From assembly GCA_047722305.1 (NCBI GenBank), contig JBDNYM010000051.1:1-15121 (forward strand): a stretch of DNA of 15,121 nt, given 5' to 3'. A program made the translations under genes and the position numbers. This DNA comes from JAKVJE01 sp047722305 (GTDB lineage: Bacteria > Actinomycetota > Actinomycetes > Actinomycetales > Microbacteriaceae). The stretch's first letter is position 1, and each line of letters begins with the position of its first letter. This document shows, piece after piece, positions 1 to 6,992 of the stretch. The notes beneath the pieces are model-generated. The model ran no database searches. It saw only the letters and a program-made list of their open reading frames with translations, and was not told the origin of the DNA.

Positions 1-90
1 GGCGCGGGCCCCCCGCCCCCCCCACCCCCCCCCCCCCCCCCCCCCCGCCCCCCCCCCCCCCCCGCGGGGCGCGCCGCCCCCCCCCCGCCG
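1..90. other. C-homopolymer tract at window edge, probable sequencing or assembly artefact
   Basis: Nearly every base from 9 to 63 is C, broken only at 15, 24 and 47, with an uninterrupted 22-nt run at 25-46. A second C-rich run lies at 77-86. The amidase reading frame on the minus strand is convincing down to about position 89 and would then become almost pure glycine. G-homopolymer read ends are typical of two-colour Illumina chemistry, and this tract is poly-G on the minus strand. I infer that it is not genomic, or is badly assembled. Confidence 0.75.
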
Positions 91-964
91 CCAGCTGCTC
101 CGGGGTGGTGCGGCGGCCGGCCGCGAACCGCCCGGCGACATCCGCACCCAGCGCCCCCGGATGCGCGTCGATCCACGCCCCGTCGGCCGCCCAGGCCTCG
201 GCACCCTGGATGGTGCGGAACGTGTCGCGGAACTCCGGGTACGCGGGGGCGGGAGCGGCGTCATCGGCCGGCGCCGCCAGTCCGGCCGCGCGCAGCGTCC
301 CCAGCACCTCCAGATACGCGTCCCGCACCTCGGGCTCGCACCACTGCTCGGCCCCGGGCAGGGGCGTCGCCGGGCCGCCGGCGGCCGCCGCGGGCGCGGC
401 GAGCGCCGCCGCGACTCGGGCCATGGTCTCGCCGTCGCGGGCGAGCCACCCCACCGTGTCGAAGCTGTCGGCCAGCGGCAGCAGGCCCGCGCGCGAGACG
501 GCCCCGTGCGTGGTGCGGATCCCCCACAGGCCGGTGTACGAGGCCGGCACGCGGACCGAGCCGCCGGTATCGGTGCCGAGCCCGATTTCGGCCTGCCCGG
601 CGGCGACCGCGGCCGCCGGCCCCGAAGACGACCCGCCCGGGGTGCAGCCGGGGGCGGCCGGGTTGGGCGGGGTGCCGTAGTGGGCGTTCGTGCCGGACAT
701 CGAGAACGCGAACTCGTCGGTCAGCGCGATGCCGGCGATGGCGGCCCCGCTGGCCCGCAGCCGGGCGACCGCCTCGGCATCCTCGGTCTCGACGCCGGCC
801 TCCTGCAGCCGCTCGGGGTTGCCCGCCCCGATGCGCTGCCCGGCCACGGCGTAGAGGTCCTTGACCGCGACCCGCAGGCCGTCGAGGGGCCCACGGCCCG
901 TGGACGGCGCCAGCGGGTCCCCCCGCACCCGCCAGGTCGCCTCGCCCCGCTGCGTGTCGCTCAT
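1..964 (-). CDS. Amidase signature family hydrolase, C-terminus missing at the window edge
   Basis: This is an amidase-signature (AS) enzyme, a Ser-cisSer-Lys hydrolase of carboxamides. The ATG at 964-962 follows a purine-rich GGAAGGGGA 4 nt upstream. The catalytic triad is visible: Lys35 in RVAVKDLYAV, cis-Ser112 in the TPGGSSSGP stretch, and nucleophile Ser136 in GTDTGGSVRVPAS. The 24-residue gap between the two serines is the family spacing. About 292 residues are readable before the frame enters the C tract at 1-90, so roughly the last third of a usual 400-480 aa protein is missing or corrupted. It lacks the long N-terminal region of some amidases and starts almost directly at the catalytic core, which resembles AtzF/GatA-like small-molecule amidases. 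The substrate cannot be told. No GatC or GatB neighbour is present, so GatA is unlikely. It diverges from fumC across 183 bp. Confidence 0.88.
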   Translation of the reverse strand, partial: MSDTQRGEATWRVRGDPLAPSTGRGPLDGLRVAVKDLYAVAGQRIGAGNPERLQEAGVETEDAEAVARLRASGAAIAGIALTDEFAFSMSGTNAHYGTPPNPAAPGCTPGGSSSGPAAAVAAGQAEIGLGTDTGGSVRVPASYTGLWGIRTTHGAVSRAGLLPLADSFDTVGWLARDGETMARVAAALAAPAAAAGGPATPLPGAEQWCEPEVRDAYLEVLGTLRAAGLAAPADDAAPAPAYPEFRDTFRTIQGAEAWAADGAWIDAHPGALGADVAGRFAAGRRTTPEQLAAGGGRRAPRGGGGGGGGGGGGVGGAGGPR

Positions 965-1135
965 CGCGTCCCCTTCCGTCGCCTGCGGCCGGTGCCGGCC
1001 GGCGGGTCATCGCGGCCATCCCGACCCGCCCTCGCCTCCGGCCATCCCCGGCCATTCCGTCCATCATCGCGCCATCGCGGCATCCCCGCGGCCGGACCTC
1101 CGACGTCCGCGGCCCCTGGCCGGGCATCCGCCTCC

Positions 1136-1141
1136 TACACT
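1136..1141 (+). promoter_or_regulatory. -10 box of a probable leaderless fumC promoter
   Basis: TACACT fits the actinobacterial TAnnnT -10 consensus and ends 6 nt before the fumC ATG at 1148, so transcription should begin at the A of the start codon. No Shine-Dalgarno sequence precedes this ATG, which agrees with a leaderless mRNA. No good -35 box is visible. Confidence 0.55.
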
Positions 1142-1147
1142 GGCAGT

Positions 1148-2554
<1,407 letters not shown>

Positions 2555-2560
2555 GCCGTC

Positions 2561-2594
2561 CGCCGGCGGCGATGGCTTCATACCGCCGCCGGCG
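2561..2594 (+). terminator. GC hairpin just after fumC
   Basis: The arms are 2561-2571 and 2584-2594, an 11-bp perfect stem with a 12-nt loop, beginning 6 nt after the fumC stop. No T-tract follows, as is common for terminators in high-GC actinobacteria. The right arm overlaps the left arm of the hairpin at 2588-2623. Confidence 0.55.
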
Positions 2595-2623
2595 CATTCA
2601 TGCGAAGACCCGGATGCGCCGGC
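2588..2623 (-). terminator. GC hairpin just after phoH
   Basis: The arms are 2588-2597 and 2614-2623, a 10-bp perfect inverted repeat lying 8 nt beyond the phoH stop codon in the minus-strand transcript. It shares bases 2588-2594 with the fumC hairpin, so one RNA molecule cannot form both. Confidence 0.5.
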
Positions 2624-2631
2624 TCTCGCCG

Positions 2632-3987
2632 CTACCCGGCGAACGACTCGGTGCCGAGCACCGAGGTGACGAGCGCCGCGATCTCGGAGCGTTCGGAGCG
2701 GCGCAGCGTCATGTGGGCGAACAGCTCGTGGCCCTTGAGCTTCTCGATCACCGACGTGATGCCGTCGTGGCGCCCCACCCGCAGGTTGTCGCGCTGGTTG
2801 ACGTCGTGGGTGAGCACCACCCGCGAGTTCTTGCCGATGCGGCTCAACACGGTCAGCAGCACGTTGCGCTCCAGCGACTGCGCCTCGTCCACGATCACGA
2901 ACGCGTCGTGCAGCGAGCGGCCCCGGATGTGCGTCAGGGGCAGCACCTCGATGAGGCCCCGCGCCGCCACCTCTTCCATGACCTCGGGAGAGACGACCGC
3001 CGACAGGGTGTCGTAGACGGCCTGCCCCCAGGGGTTCATCTTCTCGCCCTGGTCGCCGGGCAGGTAGCCGAGCTCCTGGCCGCCCACCGCGTACAGCGGG
3101 CGGAACACCATCACCTTCCGGTGCTCGCCGCGCTCCAGCACCGCCTCCAGCCCGGCGCACAGCGCCAGCGCCGACTTGCCGGTGCCCGCCTGGCCGCCCA
3201 GCGACACGATGCCGACGGACGGGTCGAGCAGCATGTCGATGGCCAGCCGCTGCTCGGCCGAGTGCCCGTGCAGGCCGAACACCTCCTGATCGCCCCGCAC
3301 GCAGCGGATGGTGCCCTCGGACGTCACCCGTCCCAGCCCCGATCCCCGCGGCGACGAGATGATGAGCCCCGTGTTGACGGGCAGGTCGGCGGTCTGCGGG
3401 TCCGGAATCTGCTCGCCGCGGTACAGCGCGTCCATCTGGATGTCGGTGAGGGAGATCTGGGCGCAGCCCGTCCAGCCCGTGTCCTCCACTTGCTCGGCCC
3501 GGTATTCCTCGGCCTGGAGCCCCAACGAGGCGGCTTTCACCCGCATCGGCATGTCCTTCGAGACCACGACCACCTCGTAGCCCTCGTCGCTGAGGTTCTG
3601 CGCCACGGCCAGGATGCGGGTGTCGTTGTCGGGACGGGCCGACTGGAAGCCGCTCGGCAGCGCCCCCGTGTTCGAGTGGTTCAGCTCCACCCGCAGCGTG
3701 CCGCCCCGGTCGCCCAGCGGCACCGGGAAGTCGAGCCGGCCGTTCTGCTCGCGCAGGTCGTCCAGGTGCCGCAGCGCCTGCCGCGCGTAATAGCCCACCT
3801 CGGGGTCGTGACGCTTGGCCTCCAGCTCGCTGACCACCACGATGGGGATGACCACCTCGTGCTCGGCGAACCGGAACAGGGCCGCCGGATCCGCGATCAA
3901 CACCGAGGTGTCGAGCACGTAGGTGGCCTGTGCCGCCCGCTCGCGTTCGATGCGACGCGTTCGGGCGGTGGAATGGGTGACAGTCAC
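2632..3987 (-). CDS. phoH: PhoH2-type protein: PIN ribonuclease fused to PhoH ATPase/helicase
   Basis: The N-terminal PIN nuclease domain (about 24-160) has its acidic metal-binding residues: Asp26 in VLDTSVL, Glu54/Glu56 in SELEAKR, Asp120/122 in RPDNDTR and Asp145 in SKDMPM. A PhoH domain (about 240-445) follows, with Walker A GGQAGTGKS (264-272), the GEKMNPWGQAVYD segment, Walker B VIVDEAQ (364-370) and LTHDVNQRDN. Mycobacterial PhoH2 proteins of this build have ATP-dependent RNA unwinding and cleaving activity. I chose the GTG at 3987, giving 451 aa, because GGGAGGGGAG precedes it at SD distance and mycobacterial PhoH2 is about 430 aa. An in-frame ATG at 4068 would add 27 unconserved residues and lies inside a leader hairpin. 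The gene follows uppS after 288 bp and has its own structured leader. Confidence 0.94.
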   Translation of the reverse strand: MTVTHSTARTRRIERERAAQATYVLDTSVLIADPAALFRFAEHEVVIPIVVVSELEAKRHDPEVGYYARQALRHLDDLREQNGRLDFPVPLGDRGGTLRVELNHSNTGALPSGFQSARPDNDTRILAVAQNLSDEGYEVVVVSKDMPMRVKAASLGLQAEEYRAEQVEDTGWTGCAQISLTDIQMDALYRGEQIPDPQTADLPVNTGLIISSPRGSGLGRVTSEGTIRCVRGDQEVFGLHGHSAEQRLAIDMLLDPSVGIVSLGGQAGTGKSALALCAGLEAVLERGEHRKVMVFRPLYAVGGQELGYLPGDQGEKMNPWGQAVYDTLSAVVSPEVMEEVAARGLIEVLPLTHIRGRSLHDAFVIVDEAQSLERNVLLTVLSRIGKNSRVVLTHDVNQRDNLRVGRHDGITSVIEKLKGHELFAHMTLRRSERSEIAALVTSVLGTESFAG

Positions 3988-4104
3988 GATGGCTCCCCTC
4001 CCGGGCACGGGACCCGGGTTCTCCGTTGCGGGCGAGAGGGGCGACCTCCTTTCGGGATGGCTGCCCATCCCGCGTCAGGTGTCGACCTGACTGATCTCAG
4101 CGTA
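3988..4104 (-). promoter_or_regulatory. Structured 5' leader and probable promoter of phoH
   Basis: Read on the minus strand: a -10-like TACGCT at 4104-4099, a predicted start near A4092, then hairpin 1 (7-bp stem, 4091-4085 with 4080-4074, loop of 4) and hairpin 2 (8-bp stem, 4072-4065 with 4060-4053, loop of 4). Directly after hairpin 2, at 4052-4044, lies AAAGGAGGT, a near-perfect anti-SD match with no start codon at usable distance. Next, CCCCTCTC at 4041-4034 can pair with GGGAGGGG at 4002-3995, the real phoH ribosome site (seven Watson-Crick pairs plus one G-U). I do not recognise a named RNA family. Hairpins and complementarity are read directly; the start site and any regulatory role are inferred. 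Confidence 0.5.
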
Positions 4105-4275
4105 CGGGACGGGGCTGGGCGCGAGCGGCAAGGACGCACCCCGCGCGGGTTACGATCCGGTGAATTCGCGAGGCTGCTCAGGGGGCCGGGAGGGGCTCGG
4201 CGCACCGGGCGCCAGCCGCGGTGGATGCCGAGCGGACCATCCCGCAGCCCGCGGCATCCCGCGCCTGCGCCCCGT

Positions 4276-5058
4276 TCAGGCGCCGAAGCGCCGCCGCCGC
4301 TGCGCGTAGGCGCGCAGGGCGCGCAGGAAGTCGATCTTGCGGAAGTCGGGCCAGAGCGCCTCCGCGAAGTAGAACTCGCTGTGGGCGCTCTGCCACAGCA
4401 GGAAGTCGCTCAGCCGCTGCTCGCCCGAGGTGCGCACGATGAGCTCCGGATCGGGCTGGCCGCCGGTGTAGAGGTGCCCTGCGATCTGGTCCATCGAGAG
4501 ACCCGCCGCGAACTCGTGCAGGGTCTCCCCCTCGTCCTCGGCCTCGGCGGCGATCGCCCGGATGGCATCGACGATCTCCCGGCGCCCGCCATAGCCGACG
4601 GCGAGGTTCACCACCATCCCCTGGTGGTCGGCGGTGGACGCCTGCGCCGTCTGGAGCGCCGCCTGCAAGCCGGGGGTGAGCCCGTCGCAGGCGCCGACGT
4701 GCCGGATGACCAGCCGCGGGTCCTCCGCGAGCTCCTCGGCCAGCGAGGTGATGATCGCGAACAGGCCGTGCAGTTCTTCCGCGCTGCGGCCGGTCAGGTT
4801 GTCCTCCGACAGCAGGTACAGGGTGACGATCTCGATCCCCGCCTCCTCGCACCACTCCAGGAACGTGCTGATGAGGGCGGCCCCGGCCCGGTGCCCCTCG
4901 GCGGGGCGGCCGTTCTGACGCCTGGCCCAGCGCCGGTTGCCGTCGAGGATGACCGCCACGTGCTGGGGCGGGGTGGTTCCGCGCAGCTGCCGCTGCAGGA
5001 GCCACTCGTAGCAGCGGTACACGAACAGCCGATCCGTGGGATCTGAGCGCACAGTCAC
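4276..5058 (-). CDS. uppS: Cis-prenyltransferase (isoprenyl/Z-farnesyl diphosphate synthase, Rv1086-like)
   Basis: This UppS-family enzyme adds isopentenyl diphosphate in cis to allylic diphosphates, feeding polyprenyl phosphate carriers for cell-wall synthesis. The 260-aa product has the family's HVAVILDGNRRWAR (33-46, catalytic Asp39), the YLLSEDNLTGRS region (81-92), AVGYGGRREIVDA (153-165), RTSGEQRLSDFLLWQ (209-223) and SEFYF (227-231). The N-terminal LFVYRCYEWLLQRQL and the C-terminal WPDFRKIDFLRALRAYAQRRRRFG resemble, from memory, the M. tuberculosis short-chain Z-FPP synthase Rv1086 more than the decaprenyl enzyme Rv2361c. The product may therefore be a C15 diphosphate rather than a C50-55 one; the symbol uppS is the usual family label. 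The GTG start at 5058 is supported by the leaderless -10 box; an ATG start would lose conserved sequence. Confidence 0.92.
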   Translation of the reverse strand: MTVRSDPTDRLFVYRCYEWLLQRQLRGTTPPQHVAVILDGNRRWARRQNGRPAEGHRAGAALISTFLEWCEEAGIEIVTLYLLSEDNLTGRSAEELHGLFAIITSLAEELAEDPRLVIRHVGACDGLTPGLQAALQTAQASTADHQGMVVNLAVGYGGRREIVDAIRAIAAEAEDEGETLHEFAAGLSMDQIAGHLYTGGQPDPELIVRTSGEQRLSDFLLWQSAHSEFYFAEALWPDFRKIDFLRALRAYAQRRRRFGA

Positions 5059-5064
5059 ACCGCC

Positions 5065-5070
5065 ACGCTA
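5065..5070 (-). promoter_or_regulatory. -10 box of a probable leaderless uppS promoter
   Basis: On the minus strand TAGCGT is followed by exactly 6 nt and then the GTG start at 5058. The same TAnnnT-6-start geometry is seen at fumC. No Shine-Dalgarno sequence is present in the gap. Confidence 0.5.
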
Positions 5071-5114
5071 GCCGGTCGCCCTGGGAGGCCGGGCCCGGCG
5101 GAGGGCCAGTCGAT

Positions 5115-5153
5115 CCGGCACCCCGCCGGGAGCCGGGAGGGAGAGCCGGCTCC
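5115..5153 (-). terminator. Two GC hairpins between mca and uppS
   Basis: Perfect inverted repeats occur at 5129-5136 with 5146-5153 (8-bp stem, 9-nt loop) and at 5115-5119 with 5125-5129 (5-bp stem, 5-nt loop). They lie downstream of mca and upstream of the uppS promoter on the same strand, so they could terminate mca transcripts. There is no T-tract. Confidence 0.35.
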
Positions 5154-5164
5154 AGGGAGTCGAT

Positions 5165-5244
5165 CCGGAAGGCCCTGAGCCGCCCCGGAAGGCCCTGAGC
5201 CGCCCCGGAAGGCTCTGAGCCGATCCGGAAGGCCCTGAGCCGCC
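5165..5244. repeat. Four tandem 20-bp repeats in the mca-uppS spacer
   Basis: The unit CCGGAAGGCCCTGAGCCGCC occurs at 5165-5184, 5185-5204, 5205-5224 and 5225-5244. Units 1, 2 and 4 are identical. Unit 3 carries GGCTC for GGCCC and ends in AT instead of CC. The array starts 16 nt beyond the mca stop codon in the minus-strand transcript. No gene spans it. Confidence 0.95.
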
Positions 5245-5259
5245 CGCGGCCGCTGAAGC

Positions 5260-6099
5260 TCAGTCCGGCACCCCGGCGAACAGGTCGTCCTCGACATCCG
5301 CGACCGGCACCTTCGACCAGACCAGCTCGTACTCGTCGGTCGGCCAGGCCCGCTCCAGCATCCCGTCGGGGGCGAAGAAGAAGGGCGAGGTCGGCTCCAC
5401 CTGGCTCACGTGCGCGCGCAGGGCCGCATCCCGCGCCCGCAGGCCGTCCGCGACCCGCACGCGCGCGGTCACCGGCGGGTGAGGCAGCTCGGCCTGCGCG
5501 CGCAGCCGCTCCCGCCACATCGCCGGCATCGGGGCACCGGCGGCCAGCAGGGCCAGCTGCCGCTCGTACGAGTAGCTGCGGTCATAGTAGAACTTCGACA
5601 CCTGCCAGGCGCGCCCGTCCTCGGCCCCCGCCGCCGCGTCCGCGATGGCCCGCACCGTTGCCTCGTGGGCGCGGATGTGATCGGGATGCGGGTAGCCGCC
5701 GTCCGGCCCGTAGGCGACGACCACCTGCGGCCGCCACCGCGAGATCAGGCGCGCCAGCGGCCGCGCCACCTGCCCCAGGGGCAGCCCGGCGAACGAGAGC
5801 CCGTCGGGCTGCTCCCCCTCCGGCGGCAGGTCGGAGTCGCGGAACCCCAGCCAGCGGTGCTCGATGCCCAGGATGCGGGCCGCCGCGGCCATCTCGCGCC
5901 GCCGCAGCTCCGCCATGTCGCGCTCGGCCAGCGCCTGCTCCGAGGCCGGCAGCGCCGGGTTCAGCACCGACCCGGCCTCCCCGCCCGTGCAGGAGACCAC
6001 CAAGACGGCCGCCCCCGCCAACCGGTAGTGGACCAGGGTCGCCGCCCCCTTGCTCGACTCGTCATCCGGATGCGCGTGCACCGCCAGCAGTCGTCTCAT
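5260..6099 (-). CDS. mca: Mycothiol S-conjugate amidase
   Basis: Mca cleaves mycothiol S-conjugates, releasing the mercapturic acid for export and glucosaminyl-inositol for mycothiol resynthesis; it is a cytosolic detoxification enzyme. The 279-aa protein belongs to the zinc-dependent LmbE/PIG-L deacetylase fold. Zinc ligands are visible as His10 and Asp13 in the N-terminal VHAHPDDESSKG and His141 in GGYPHPDHIRAHE. The C-terminal LRAHVSQVEP (227-236) and WPTDEYELVWSKVP (252-265) are typical of Mca rather than its paralogue MshB. I chose the ATG at 6099 because GGGAGAGGTGAG lies just upstream; the in-frame extension to 6183 is unconserved and would overlap the promoter. The gene diverges from greA, as in mycobacteria, and is followed by the 20-bp repeats and uppS. 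Confidence 0.94.
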   Translation of the reverse strand: MRRLLAVHAHPDDESSKGAATLVHYRLAGAAVLVVSCTGGEAGSVLNPALPASEQALAERDMAELRRREMAAAARILGIEHRWLGFRDSDLPPEGEQPDGLSFAGLPLGQVARPLARLISRWRPQVVVAYGPDGGYPHPDHIRAHEATVRAIADAAAGAEDGRAWQVSKFYYDRSYSYERQLALLAAGAPMPAMWRERLRAQAELPHPPVTARVRVADGLRARDAALRAHVSQVEPTSPFFFAPDGMLERAWPTDEYELVWSKVPVADVEDDLFAGVPD

Positions 6100-6139
6100 C
6101 GTCTCACCTCTCCCGCCAGGCTCCATGCCCAGCGCGGGA

Positions 6140-6149
6140 ACGCTACAAT
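6140..6149. promoter_or_regulatory. Overlapping divergent -10 boxes for mca and greA
   Basis: ACGCTACAAT contains TACAAT on the plus strand (6144-6149, pointing to greA, predicted leader about 30 nt) and TAGCGT on the minus strand (6145-6140, pointing to mca). The two boxes share 6144-6145. No consensus -35 is apparent on either side. The greA box is the stronger match. Confidence 0.5.
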
Positions 6150-6185
6150 CTTGCCCTGTTACCCAAGCGCTGGATGGAGGCACTC

Positions 6186-6671
6186 ATGGCAGATTCCGAG
6201 GGCACCTGGCTCACGCCGGAAGCGTACGAGCGGCTCAGGAGCGAGCTCGACTACCTGAAAGGCCCCTGGCGGCGCGAAATCGCCAAGCGCATCGAGGAGG
6301 CCCGCGCCGAAGGCGACCTGCGCGAGAACGGCGGCTACCAGGCGGCCAAGGACGAGCAGGGCGTCCAGGAGGGCCGCATCCGCCAGTTGGAGGGCCTGCT
6401 GGAGAGCGCCAAGGTCGGCGAGGCCACCCTCGACGACGGCCGCATCGGCCGCGGCGCCTTCATCACCGTCGATCTGGCCGGCAAAGAGCTGAAGTTCCTG
6501 ATCGGCAACCGCGAGATCGCCGCCAACCAGGACATCCAGGTCTTCAGCGAGGACAGCCCCCTCGGCCATGCGGTCATGGGACACCAGGCCGGCGACACCG
6601 TCACCTACCACGCCCCGAACGGCCGCGAGCTCACCGCCAAGATCCTGGCGGCCGAGCCCTACCAGGGCTAG
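6186..6671 (+). CDS. greA: Transcription elongation factor GreA
   Basis: GreA enters the secondary channel of RNA polymerase and stimulates cleavage of backtracked RNA, rescuing stalled complexes. At 161 aa it has the family length. The N-terminal coiled coil (about 9-78) carries the acidic tip residues Asp44 and Glu47 in AEGDLRENGGYQAAK, and the C-terminal FKBP-like half (about 85-158) ends GRELTAKILAAEP. The ATG at 6186 follows GGAGG at 6176-6180 with 5-nt spacing. The stop TAG at 6669-6671 sits in a CTAG that opens a decayed copy of the end of the convergent AI-2E gene. It stands alone on the plus strand between minus-strand genes. Confidence 0.97.
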   Translation: MADSEGTWLTPEAYERLRSELDYLKGPWRREIAKRIEEARAEGDLRENGGYQAAKDEQGVQEGRIRQLEGLLESAKVGEATLDDGRIGRGAFITVDLAGKELKFLIGNREIAANQDIQVFSEDSPLGHAVMGHQAGDTVTYHAPNGRELTAKILAAEPYQG

Positions 6672-6692
6672 TCGCCCGCAGCCTTCCCGGCG
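6668..6692. repeat. Decayed copy of the AI-2E gene's 3' end (direct repeat, copy 1)
   Basis: This 25-bp stretch matches 6968-6992 at 23 of 25 positions (differences at 6674 and 6977), exactly 300 bp away. On the minus strand it encodes ANAGKAAGD followed by a stop, against AGAGKAAGD-stop for the intact gene. Its TAG overlaps the greA TAG as CTAG. Confidence 0.85.
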
Positions 6693-6967
6693 TTTGCCGT
6701 CGCGGGACGGATTGGGCAGCGGGGCGATCAGGAGGACGGCTCCGGCCGTTCTCTGGTCACGGGACGGACGCTGGTGCACATCGACCGCGGGCTGAGACTG
6801 CTCCACCCGGGTCCAGTTCCGCTCAGTGGCGCGGATCGCAGCCGCACGACCCACTCTCGTCGGGGCGATCAATGTGCGGGAGCGTACGTTGGGTGTCGCT
6901 CAGTGCCGTGAGCAGGGCGAAGCTGGACGACGCCCGCACCCCGTCCCCGTCCACATTCTCAGAACCG
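6672..6967. other. 296-bp spacer between convergent greA and the AI-2E gene, no recognisable gene
   Basis: After the decayed repeat the spacer shows no frame with the very GC-rich third positions of its neighbours and no recognisable domain. It contains short internal repeats: CGGGGCGATCA near 6720 and again near 6859, CGGGACGGA near 6704 and near 6761. A weak GCTCA/TGAGC hairpin lies near 6898-6913. No transposase remnant, terminal inverted repeat or strong terminator was seen. Confidence 0.6.
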
Positions 6968-6992
6968 CTAGTCCCCTGCAGCCTTCCCGGCG
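6968..6992. repeat. Direct repeat copy 2, inside the intact AI-2E 3' end
   Basis: These are the last coding bases and stop of the permease gene, and the parent sequence of the decayed copy at 6668-6692. Confidence 0.85.

Noticed and set aside
1..964. Amidase as GatA of the tRNA amidotransferase
   Set aside because: There is no adjacent gatC or gatB, and the short N-terminus and surroundings suit a stand-alone amidase. The missing C-terminus prevents a firmer test.
161..1147. Plus-strand open frame running in front of fumC, which would make a 797-aa protein
   Set aside because: The extra 329 residues are antisense to the amidase, are Arg/Gly/Pro-rich with no domain, and fumC has its own start at 1148.
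3988..4068. Start of phoH at the ATG at 4068
   Set aside because: The 27 extra residues are unconserved, the ATG lies inside a hairpin, and the GTG at 3987 has the Shine-Dalgarno sequence.
5165..5244. Repeat array as a CRISPR
   Set aside because: The units are only 20 bp, abut without spacers, and no cas gene is near.
6958..6967. CTCAGAACCG near 6958 matches part of the htpX tail duplication
   Set aside because: Ten bases of identity are expected by chance many times in 15 kb of GC-rich sequence. No longer homology was seen.
6693..6967. Insert as an insertion sequence or MITE
   Set aside because: No terminal inverted repeats, no transposase fragment, and the flanking direct repeat (about 25 bp) is too long for a usual target-site duplication.
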